Positions 1 through 6,868 of a stretch of 17,175 bases of DNA are shown one piece after another. The DNA comes from JBHELT01 sp046262935. Lineage in GTDB: Bacteria > Actinomycetota > CADDZG01 > JAHWKV01. Under the pieces are notes generated by a model. It did not search any database and had not been told where the DNA came from. It saw only the letters and a list, made by a program, of their open reading frames with translations. Where the stretch lies: assembly GCA_046262935.1 (NCBI GenBank), contig JBHELT010000059.1:1-17175 (forward strand). Direction: 5' to 3'. The position numbers and the translations under genes were made by a program. Numbering within the stretch: the stretch's first letter is position 1; every line of letters starts with the position of its first letter.

Positions 1-2182
1 CGCGAGCCCCTGTATCGATCACGGGGTGGTTGCCATTCTGATCTTGTGTCTGCGCCTGGGTGGTGGTTTGCCTGTCGTCGTGTTGGATGTCTTTCCAGCG
101 CGATCCATCGAAAAACATCAACACTGACTCGGTAGCCCCAACCTTCGTGCCTTGGAACTTAGCCGGGTCGCGGCTTACGGATGCAAAGATGTGCAGCTGG
201 CCGTTGCTGGCCCTTGTTCCATCGAGGTCGATGATCGTTGCTGCGTCATCAAGCGACGCTGCAGCATCGAACCCGCCAGTGCTCTTTTGAAGGACCGCTC
301 CACCCGAACCACCGACGAGCAATGTTCCGTCTTTCAGTCCCTTGACTGCGATGAATGCGGGAGTCGGCTGTCCCTCGATGCTTGCTGCTTGCGTCGCGGA
401 GGGATCTAAATCGAGTCCAGCGCCGCCAGAAGAGGTCACCGCGAGAGTGCCGTTGGCCCCGGCGACTGCGAACCCAGAGCGGTATGCGCTTACCGAATAA
501 AGGGCGGCATCGCTCAGTTTCTTAGCGAAGTTCCATTGCGATCCTGCGAATTCCAACACCGTGCCTCCGGCGCCTACTGCAAGACCATGGCTGCCATTGA
601 AGGCAAGAGAGAAGATCGCTTCGTTGGTCGCTTTACGCGCTGTCGAAGTTCTTCCGTTCGCATAGTGGATCATCGTTCCGTCGTTGCCTGCGATCCAAGC
701 ATCGTTCGCGTTCACCCAGGCAACGGTATGAAGGTCCGAGTTCGTTACCTGTTGGCCTCTGTCCCACCCAACGCCTTTCCTGTAGACCAACATGGTGCCG
801 TGGTCACCGACCGCCAGGGCGCTATTTCCATCCGGAGATATCGCCACAGCCTGCAGAACGTTGGTATTGGCATTCGGCCATCTGGCGACGTGGGGCCTTT
901 CGGGATTCGAAGTGAAATGACCGATCGTCCTTGTGCTCGAAACCAATGCAGACGCTTGCTCGGTGTTCCCCGACGAAGCAACCCAACCTTCGGTTGCAGA
1001 AGAGAATGCAACGGAGTTCAAGAAGCCAACCGCGTCGGGCTCTCTGAACCAACCGTTTCGGAAATGGAAAAGCCCCCGACCGCCAGCGAAAACTTCGCCT
1101 TGTGATATCGAAAGGCTCGTTATCGGCCCACCTGATGCCGGCATCGTTTTTCCGGAATCGCAGATCTGCGTCGGTTCGATTTGATCGTTCGATAGCGAAT
1201 ACTGCTGTGGACAATAAGCAGTGAATGTGTAGTTCTGCTGGCTGTCGCTTTGATCCTCGGTTGAAAGGGTGAATGGCGTTTGTGCTTGACCCAGCGGTTG
1301 ACCGGGATCTACTGGGTATATGCCCCCTGCGAACCAGATGGTCGATGAACCTGGCGACCCCATAACGGTTGAACCCAGGGCAGCCAGGTTAACGCTCGAT
1401 CCCTGGCTGCTGGGGGCCGGGCTGTCGAAGATCGCCTTGCCGGTAGTTTTTCGGCTCCAAGAGATGCCGTCGCGGTGCAAGATCTGCAGTTCATGGGCAG
1501 AGTCGTTGCCCACGGCCCATGCGCGCTCTTCTGAAACCGCGTAAACGCCAGCCAGGTCTGGGATTTGCGAAGAGACCACCGGTTCGGGATCTACTGACCA
1601 TGCCCCCCCGGTGAGCTTGAGCACTGTGCCTTGGTTGCCGACCGCGTATCCGTAGACACCCGAGGAACCAGTGTGTATCGAAACCGAGTTGAGGTCTGCG
1701 CACCCGGATAAGAAGATCCCGTCGCATGCGCTTTTGAAACTCCAGCCTTGGCCTGGCAGGTGATGAAGCAAAGCTCCCTGCGTTCCTACCGCCCAGCCTT
1801 CACCGTTATCAGCCAACGAAAGGCCAGAGATCAAAGGATTAGGGATGTCGCCGTCGCTCTTGGGCTCGGGGGGCCCAGTCACTTCCCATGCCGAGTTGGA
1901 GTAATGAAGAAATACCAGCTGGCCCTGCAATGTGTCCGAGTGCCACCCAGGCCTGGTCGCTTTCATGTGGCCAACGGCCCAGCCCTCGCGGCCGCCCGAG
2001 CCTGGCACCATCTCGATGCGAACTGCCCGCGCTCCCAAGGTCACGGTCTGCATAGCGGCAGAACCGGATAATCCGGCAATCGAAAGCGGTGTTGAGTCGG
2101 TATGTCCGGGAGTCTGGGACGCGACCATGACCACCATAAAGGTCAATAGCAGCGCCAGAGCGAATCGCATCGGTTTGATCAT
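1..2182 (-). CDS. Giant secreted YCF48/BNR-like beta-propeller protein (giant A), 3' end outside window
   Basis: An open frame runs without a stop from an ATG at 2182 to the window edge, giving 727 residues of a longer protein. The start is set by a signal peptide (MIKPMRF, then a hydrophobic core to about residue 22). The Shine-Dalgarno is weak. The body is built of short repeats with the pattern (G/A)(W/Y)AVG-x-x-G-T-(V/M)-L, for example near residues 130-139, 180-189, 456-465, 496-505 and 534-543. This pattern is typical of YCF48/BNR-like propeller blades, which usually act as binding or scaffold surfaces. It is a clear paralogue of the 1438-residue protein at 11307-15623. Shared landmarks include a YCP-x-QYSL segment (residues 323-330), GEVFAGG-x-GLFHF (362-374) and ARWP (433-436). 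By that comparison roughly the second half is missing here, so a pseudo-phosphoesterase domain and membrane anchor are expected beyond the edge. Ligand unknown. It is transcribed divergently from S1. Confidence 0.9.
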   Translation of the reverse strand, partial: MIKPMRFALALLLTFMVVMVASQTPGHTDSTPLSIAGLSGSAAMQTVTLGARAVRIEMVPGSGGREGWAVGHMKATRPGWHSDTLQGQLVFLHYSNSAWEVTGPPEPKSDGDIPNPLISGLSLADNGEGWAVGTQGALLHHLPGQGWSFKSACDGIFLSGCADLNSVSIHTGSSGVYGYAVGNQGTVLKLTGGAWSVDPEPVVSSQIPDLAGVYAVSEERAWAVGNDSAHELQILHRDGISWSRKTTGKAIFDSPAPSSQGSSVNLAALGSTVMGSPGSSTIWFAGGIYPVDPGQPLGQAQTPFTLSTEDQSDSQQNYTFTAYCPQQYSLSNDQIEPTQICDSGKTMPASGGPITSLSISQGEVFAGGRGLFHFRNGWFREPDAVGFLNSVAFSSATEGWVASSGNTEQASALVSSTRTIGHFTSNPERPHVARWPNANTNVLQAVAISPDGNSALAVGDHGTMLVYRKGVGWDRGQQVTNSDLHTVAWVNANDAWIAGNDGTMIHYANGRTSTARKATNEAIFSLAFNGSHGLAVGAGGTVLEFAGSQWNFAKKLSDAALYSVSAYRSGFAVAGANGTLAVTSSGGAGLDLDPSATQAASIEGQPTPAFIAVKGLKDGTLLVGGSGGAVLQKSTGGFDAAASLDDAATIIDLDGTRASNGQLHIFASVSRDPAKFQGTKVGATESVLMFFDGSRWKDIQHDDRQTTTQAQTQDQNGNHPVIDTGAR

Positions 2183-2381
2183 CGTTGAGTTCCCACGTGC
2201 ATCTTTGGCCGCGCAAGCATGGCCCGACGGGCTCCGGCAGTTCGAAGCCGAGGTTCAAGGATAGCGCAGTTTCAAAGGCTGCAAAAAAAGTTTTCATCTC
2301 AAGCAGGAGTTTGCCTTGGCCATGTCGAACCTTTCGCAAGACCCATAAAAGCAGTCGAGTAAAGATGGAAGGGAGATCCAC
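2183..2381. promoter_or_regulatory. Divergent intergenic region between giant A and S1
   Basis: This 199-bp gap separates two start codons facing away from each other, so it must hold promoters for both genes unless transcription enters from elsewhere. A seven-A tract (2283-2289) followed by a T tract (2291-2294) and AGCAGGA (2302-2308) lies about 75 nt before the S1 start. A similar arrangement precedes S2. The S1 ribosome site GAAGGGAG (2368-2375) has a 6-nt spacer to the ATG. I could not assign confident -35/-10 boxes on either strand. Confidence 0.5.
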
Positions 2382-3914
2382 ATGAAAGTTGGACCAAGAG
2401 GTCTAAGGGCGGTCCTTTCGCTAGCCCTTTGTTCCTCGTTAGTTATGGTTGCAACGGCTGGCACTTCTCAGGCAGCCGACCACACGCTCACCGACGCTCA
2501 CACGAGCACGGCTTATCCCGACGCAGCGTACTCAACCGCATGTGTCACCGACGACCGCGCACCACAGCACGGTCGAGCAGCCACAGGCGCCAGCGCAGGT
2601 GACTGCAACAACAACGTCGCCAACGCCGACATCACCAGCGTTGACGTGAACAACTCAACTCTGCTCGACCTCGCCGGCAACGATGGCGTGTTCGGAACCG
2701 CAGACGACGCGGCTGGTCTCGACCAGGTCGCCGGAACCGGTGACGAGCCTTCGAAGACCTCCATCACCCGCACGGTGCCGGCTCTTTCGGTTACCTACCA
2801 CTACGCAGGCGCCATCCCAGCTTTCAACACCAAGATGGCTCCGCTAACCACCGGCCTCGGTGGGAGCACCGAGATCGACGGAGTTGGCTCTTCGTTCATC
2901 TTCCGCAACCAGCAGTTGGAGCGCAACATCCTGTACCCGCTGTGCAAGGGCGACACCAGCAACCCCGCAGCGCCAGCCGAGGTTCGTGACTACCAAGGTC
3001 ATTACAACGACAACTGGTTCTTCTCGCTTGACTTCGAATGGGACTACAACGGCGCTGTCTACGCACCGCTGATGGTCTTGTACGTCAACGACCCCGACGA
3101 AGGCATCTTCAACTACTTCGCAATCACCCAGCTTTTGGTTGATACCGATTACAACCCATGGGACAACGACGGTACCGACGCTAACTACCCAGACAGCGTC
3201 GTTCCGGTGGACTCACAGACGGGGCTTGGCAAGTTCTACAACTACTCGATCAGCGCCGACCGTCACGCTGCGACCATTACCATCCCCGGTCGCATCATCA
3301 GCAGGACTGACTCGTCGGCGAACACAAGCTGCAAGCCTGTTCGCTCCTACAACGACACCGTGGCAACCCACACCAAAACCCAAGGCGTCCACAACTGGGG
3401 CGTCGAGATCTACCCGATCCTGCAAACATCAGCCCAGAAGGCAACTGCAGACTTCAAGGGATTCGATCCAGCGGCTCGGACCATCAACGACACCATCAGC
3501 GACATGTCCTTCGAGTCGTCGGTGTCTACCTTGGTTGGAACGCCGAGGGTCGCAACCTGTGAGGCTGTTGTGACGGTGTGTAACACTCCAGCAGAAGTCG
3601 AACAGGATGCTATCGGGCTCATCGGCCTGTCGAACACGGTCGATGTGTACGACCGCAGTGGGGCTCCCCAGCGTCAAGGCGGCCTTAATAACTTCGCTAA
3701 CGCTGGTATGCAGAACGGTGCCAACGGCGAGTTCCTCAGTTACTCGCCAGGCGTTTACCCAGGCTGCCCATTGCCGACCTTCGGCGGGCGTGTTCCGCCG
3801 AACCCGCTCTGGATCCCAGGTACAGCGTGCGCAACCGAGGACCCCGTTGCCAACAAGTACCTGCTCACCGGCGAAAGCATGCTGTTCGGTAACGGCGGTT
3901 CGTCAGCCGGCTAA
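2382..3914 (+). CDS. Secreted eight-cysteine protein of unknown function (S1)
   Basis: The gene encodes 510 residues with a clear Sec signal peptide: basic start MKVGPRGLR, hydrophobic core 11-25, likely cleavage near SQA/ADH at 31. I recognise no named family. The mature part has eight cysteines (54, 75, 188, 317, 393, 400, 462, 483), consistent with four disulfides. There are Asp/Gly-rich loops at 99-121 and 253-271 that could bind calcium, and aromatic beta-rich segments around 210-235 and 285-308. The C-terminus has a CPL-x(n)-NPL-x3-G-T-x-C motif (462-483) that is also present in S2 (9445-10536), suggesting the two are paralogues. The ATG follows a good ribosome site (GAAGGGAG). A strong hairpin follows the stop, so the gene is probably its own transcription unit and may be well expressed. 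It is convergent with L1. No membrane anchor is visible after the signal peptide. Confidence 0.88.
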   Translation: MKVGPRGLRAVLSLALCSSLVMVATAGTSQAADHTLTDAHTSTAYPDAAYSTACVTDDRAPQHGRAATGASAGDCNNNVANADITSVDVNNSTLLDLAGNDGVFGTADDAAGLDQVAGTGDEPSKTSITRTVPALSVTYHYAGAIPAFNTKMAPLTTGLGGSTEIDGVGSSFIFRNQQLERNILYPLCKGDTSNPAAPAEVRDYQGHYNDNWFFSLDFEWDYNGAVYAPLMVLYVNDPDEGIFNYFAITQLLVDTDYNPWDNDGTDANYPDSVVPVDSQTGLGKFYNYSISADRHAATITIPGRIISRTDSSANTSCKPVRSYNDTVATHTKTQGVHNWGVEIYPILQTSAQKATADFKGFDPAARTINDTISDMSFESSVSTLVGTPRVATCEAVVTVCNTPAEVEQDAIGLIGLSNTVDVYDRSGAPQRQGGLNNFANAGMQNGANGEFLSYSPGVYPGCPLPTFGGRVPPNPLWIPGTACATEDPVANKYLLTGESMLFGNGGSSAG

Positions 3915-3930
3915 ACCGAACGAAGTACTG

Positions 3931-3958
3931 AAAGAGGGCCCCCTTGGGGGCCCTCTTT
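3931..3958. terminator. Perfect bidirectional hairpin terminator between S1 and L1
   Basis: A perfect inverted repeat has 13-nt arms, AAAGAGGGCCCCC and its complement, with TT at the centre. It lies 16 bp after the S1 stop and 31 bp after the L1 stop on the other strand. Because the arms begin with AAA and end with TTT, either strand gives a GC-rich stem ending in U residues. It can therefore serve both convergent genes. No long U tract follows on either side. Confidence 0.85.
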
Positions 3959-3989
3959 CGCGTATGCGTGTTTCACGTTTGCGTGGTGT

Positions 3990-4673
3990 TTACTTGATCG
4001 TGATGGGCGGATCGTTCTTGTTGAAATCAAAGATGATGTTGCCCTTGAGGTCTTTTAACTGGACTCGGAACTGCACCTGCTTTGCGGTCGGCGATGGTAT
4101 GTAGTTGAGCGTCGCGTACCAAGCCTTCGGCCCGCCTTTCGGCACCACCATCGACAGGGCCTGAGCCGTTGGCTGTCCATCCTCGTAGGCCCCAACCCAT
4201 ACCACTGCGCTGTCGTAGTTGGTCACCTTGTAGTTGCCCTTGAAGGTGATCGAGCAGTGGCGACCGTGAACTATCGGGCACTGTGCTGGGGTTGGATCGG
4301 TCTTGCTCTTGCGCGGATAAACCGCGGCTGCGAAATCTTGAGGAACCGGTGAGTGGTCTGGCAACGTGAACCCGCCCTTGTTCGACTCTCCTCCGGCGAT
4401 GACCGGCGCGGAAGGATCGACCTGACCAGTCCCCGGGCCTGAAGTTGAGCCCGATGCAGGGCCGGTCGCCGCTGAACCAGGACTCTTGGTGTTCTGCTTG
4501 GATGGATCGGTCGAGAAAGCATGTTGCGAATATGCAACACCAAGGCCCGCCAGCGCCACGAGCGCGACTCCGCCGCCGATCTGCCAAGGGCGAAGTGACC
4601 TGATGCGGCTCGCTTCCTTTGGGGTTGCAGCGGCTTTGGGGGCTTCGGAAAGGTCCTGGGTGTCTTGTTCCAC
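3990..4673 (-). CDS. Membrane-anchored small extracellular-domain protein (L1), paralogue of lipoprotein L2
   Basis: This 227-residue protein starts with GTG at 4673, only 3 nt after the pxpC stop, so translation is probably coupled. A charged cytoplasmic N-terminus (1-29) precedes one membrane helix (about 30-48). An extracellular Ser/Gly/Pro-rich linker (about 54-100) and a compact C-terminal domain (about 130-227) follow. That domain matches the C-terminus of the lipoprotein at 10627-11271. Both have a CPI/CQI cysteine region, a K-(V/L) strand, an acidic E-(D/N)-G turn, and a final AK-x3-FRV-x-LKD-x-x-G stretch (197-211 here). Both linkers also share a GFT-(L/F)-P motif. The fold looks like an all-beta, Ig-like module, which is inference. 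No catalytic motif is visible. It is the last cistron of the ftsH-pxpABC run, but its paralogy ties it to the surface modules rather than to oxoproline metabolism. Confidence 0.85.
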   Translation of the reverse strand: MEQDTQDLSEAPKAAATPKEASRIRSLRPWQIGGGVALVALAGLGVAYSQHAFSTDPSKQNTKSPGSAATGPASGSTSGPGTGQVDPSAPVIAGGESNKGGFTLPDHSPVPQDFAAAVYPRKSKTDPTPAQCPIVHGRHCSITFKGNYKVTNYDSAVVWVGAYEDGQPTAQALSMVVPKGGPKAWYATLNYIPSPTAKQVQFRVQLKDLKGNIIFDFNKNDPPITIK

Positions 4674-4676
4674 GGC

Positions 4677-5537
4677 TCAGTCAGTGTGGCGGAATGGGCT
4701 CTTCTTGTCGACCGGACCTTGGTCGATGCCGAGCCTTCGCTCCTGGCCATACCCAGCGAATACGAATCTGACTTGGTCTCCGGGCTTGGACTGTGCAACC
4801 AGCCGCAGGTCTTCGGAATGGATGATCCCCGCCGGTGCGTATCCTCCGACGGTTGGGGACTCAGCCATCGTTACTATCGCGTGACCCGAGGGCAGCATCT
4901 GTATACAGCCAGGGATCAAGGGCTCCGACAGTTCCAGAGCCGGCCTCTCGCCAACCGGGTGGTCAGCATCGAGGTGATATCCCATACGATCCGTGCGGCG
5001 GCCTATGGTCCAATCCGAGGCCATCATGAGACTCGCTCCAAAGGTCCGTACTTCGCCTTGCATCGGCGGTGGATCGACCGGAAGTGGAGCGTTCTTCGGG
5101 TTAGGGACATTGGCGGTGAAAGTATCGCCCGCCCGAACCCAGCGACCAATGCCCTCGCGGACGCAGGTTGAACGGCTTCCGAATGACTCTTGCATGTCGA
5201 ACCCGCCTTGGATTGCGAGATAACTCCAGACGCCTTCCTTCGGAGAACTGACTTCGATGCTTTGGCCGGGTCCATATTCCACAGGTTCCCACCATGGGGC
5301 CCCCGAACGCACGGCACCCCCGAACGCCAGAACGCACACCTTGGTGACCTGGATCTCGAATGGGGAGGGCCCGAGCTCGATGCAAGCTGCTCCGGCCGGA
5401 TTGCCAACACATCGGTTGGTCAGTTGTAGGCATGCAGGGTCCATCGCCCCGGATCTACAGTGCCCTTTCCACGTCCAGCCCCTGCGCCCAAGGTCCTGGA
5501 TGCTCGACGCGACCGCGGCCTTAGTGACTTTGATCAC
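4677..5537 (-). CDS. pxpC: 5-oxoprolinase subunit PxpC (KipA/AHS2 biotin-dependent-carboxyltransferase-like family)
   Basis: This 286-residue protein is one of two partners that, with PxpA and PxpB, hydrolyse 5-oxoproline (pyroglutamate) to glutamate with ATP in the cytoplasm. AHS2 family marks are visible: SIQDLGRRGW near residue 12, SGAMDP at 29-34, NRCVGNPAGAACIELGPSPF (about 41-60), DRMGYHLD near 184, and a C-terminal block PTVGGYAPAGII...DLRLVAQ-x-KPGDQVRF. The GTG at 5537 is the only usable start, because an in-frame stop lies 18 nt upstream. It begins 28 nt after pxpB. It is somewhat shorter than the usual ~310 residues, but the core blocks are all present. Confidence 0.92.
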   Translation of the reverse strand: MIKVTKAAVASSIQDLGRRGWTWKGHCRSGAMDPACLQLTNRCVGNPAGAACIELGPSPFEIQVTKVCVLAFGGAVRSGAPWWEPVEYGPGQSIEVSSPKEGVWSYLAIQGGFDMQESFGSRSTCVREGIGRWVRAGDTFTANVPNPKNAPLPVDPPPMQGEVRTFGASLMMASDWTIGRRTDRMGYHLDADHPVGERPALELSEPLIPGCIQMLPSGHAIVTMAESPTVGGYAPAGIIHSEDLRLVAQSKPGDQVRFVFAGYGQERRLGIDQGPVDKKSPFRHTD

Positions 5538-5565
5538 ATGCGTACCGATGCCTTATCCCGAGGTC

Positions 5566-6162
5566 TCACGCCGGCAGGAAGGTGATGTAGTCACCAGGTT
5601 CGCAGTCGATGGCCTCCGTGAGGGTTGCGATCAGGTTCCACCCTCCCGGTCGCTCAAGGCCATAGACGCCGGTCTGCGCACCACCGATCGCCACGGTTCC
5701 GGCACCGACAGATGGCCGCGGCTGCTCGCGTCTTGGTGCGGCCAGCCGCGGGTCGAGCCCTGCAAGGTAGATGAACCCTGGGGAGCCGATCATAGAAACC
5801 AGGTAGGGCCCGCTGGAATGGATCGCGATGACTTGCTCGATGGTCAACGAGTTATGAGCGGCAACGGATCCTAGGTCAGGGCCGGCGTAGTCAGCTCTTA
5901 CTTTGAACGAACGGCCGTCTTGGATAGGTGAAGCATCTTCGGCGATCGCGGATAACTGCTCATTCGAGATCGTGGCTTCTTCGATCTCGACCAACACGCT
6001 TAGGTGGCCGGGATTGGCATCGATCACTCCGGGCAACTCTCGCAATCGCCTGGCGTAGTTGATGATCAACTTGAGGTGTTCCGCCGACGGGGGACCGGTG
6101 AAGCGCACGATCCTTGCCCGGTCACCGAACAGTGCGACTTCTCTAACATTAAGCCTCTTCAT
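5566..6162 (-). CDS. pxpB: 5-oxoprolinase subunit PxpB (KipI/AHS1 family)
   Basis: The 198-residue protein matches the AHS1/KipI family, the ATP-side partner of the PxpABC 5-oxoprolinase. Family marks are YAGPDLGSVA (about 102-111), an H-x4-Y-x-V-x-x-IG region, PGFIYLAGLDPRLAAPRREQ (about 138-157), PSVGAGTVAIGG, and a terminal GVYGLERPGGWNLIAT block. The usual GF-x-PGF motif reads GSPGF, one residue shorter, a small local variation. The ATG overlaps the pxpA stop by 4 nt (ATGA), a normal sign of translational coupling. Some family members are known instead as regulators of sporulation kinases (KipI), but the complete A-B-C set makes the oxoprolinase role far more likely. Confidence 0.93.
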   Translation of the reverse strand: MKRLNVREVALFGDRARIVRFTGPPSAEHLKLIINYARRLRELPGVIDANPGHLSVLVEIEEATISNEQLSAIAEDASPIQDGRSFKVRADYAGPDLGSVAAHNSLTIEQVIAIHSSGPYLVSMIGSPGFIYLAGLDPRLAAPRREQPRPSVGAGTVAIGGAQTGVYGLERPGGWNLIATLTEAIDCEPGDYITFLPA

Positions 6163-6845
6163 GGACCGATGACGAAACCTGCGCGCAAGAGGCAGGCTCT
6201 CGTCGCTTTGAGCAACTCAAGGGCATTCAGGGAATCGGAATGGACGCACAACGAGTCAACCTCCGGTGCCAAGCCAAGCGCTTGTTCGATGGCTTCGCCG
6301 GGGTCGGTGATAAGAGCATCCCTTTCATCGCGCGACCTGAGTCTGCCACCGACCGTGTAACGGCGGTCGATGAAGCCCTCAGTTATCAGGTCTAGCTCTG
6401 AGTCTTTCGTGATCGGCGAACCCGCAAGGACCATCAGCGGAAGGCCGAAGAAACGCGCGACCCTGGCGATGGCCTCCGAAGCCGGTGGCATGTTGGTTGA
6501 GGCTTCGTTATAAAGCGCCCCGTGGGGCTTGATGTATGCGACCTTCGCCCCCAGCGAGTCTGCGATATCGATAAGCGATGCTACCTGTCGCTTCAAGTCG
6601 GCCTCGAGTGAAAGCTGGTCGATCACAACCGGCCGTCTGCCGAAACCTTGGACGTCAGGGTACGAAGGGTGCGCCCCTATCCGTACTGCGTGGTCAAGGG
6701 CCTGCGTCACCGCGGTATGCATCGAGTCTTCATCGCCGGCGTGGCCGCCGCAGGCGATGCTCGCCGAGGTTATGTGCCGCATGAGGACATCGTCCGACTG
6801 CGACCCCTCTGCGAGGTCCGCGTTAAGGTCGATCCTTCTGCCCAT
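6159..6845 (-). CDS. pxpA: 5-oxoprolinase subunit PxpA (LamB/YcsF family)
   Basis: The 228-residue protein is the LamB/YcsF subunit of 5-oxoprolinase, which with PxpB and PxpC opens 5-oxoproline to glutamate. Nearly all family blocks are clear: DLNADLAEG at 6-14, SIACGGHAGD at 29-38 (usually NIACGFHAGD), GAHPSYPD-x-x-GFGRR at 57-70, KPHGALYN at 107-114, and an FIDRRYT-x-GGRLRSR stretch near 158-172. The ATG at 6845 lies 23 nt after the ftsH stop and the gene overlaps pxpB by 4 nt, so it sits inside the same transcription run. It is slightly shorter than typical members (about 245-255 residues) but appears intact. Confidence 0.95.
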   Translation of the reverse strand: MGRRIDLNADLAEGSQSDDVLMRHITSASIACGGHAGDEDSMHTAVTQALDHAVRIGAHPSYPDVQGFGRRPVVIDQLSLEADLKRQVASLIDIADSLGAKVAYIKPHGALYNEASTNMPPASEAIARVARFFGLPLMVLAGSPITKDSELDLITEGFIDRRYTVGGRLRSRDERDALITDPGEAIEQALGLAPEVDSLCVHSDSLNALELLKATRACLLRAGFVIGP

Positions 6846-6868
6846 CGATCGCCTAGGTCCCGCCAGGC

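Noticed and set aside
536..1105. A 189-codon plus-strand frame at the left end
   Set aside because: It is antisense to the repeat-rich giant A coding region, whose frame gives regular AVG-type repeats and paralogy to giant B.
1839..2381. A 180-codon minus-strand frame that overlaps the start of giant A
   Set aside because: It lies in another frame over the signal peptide and first repeats of giant A, has Arg/Gly-rich composition typical of an off-frame reading, and shows no ribosome site or domain.
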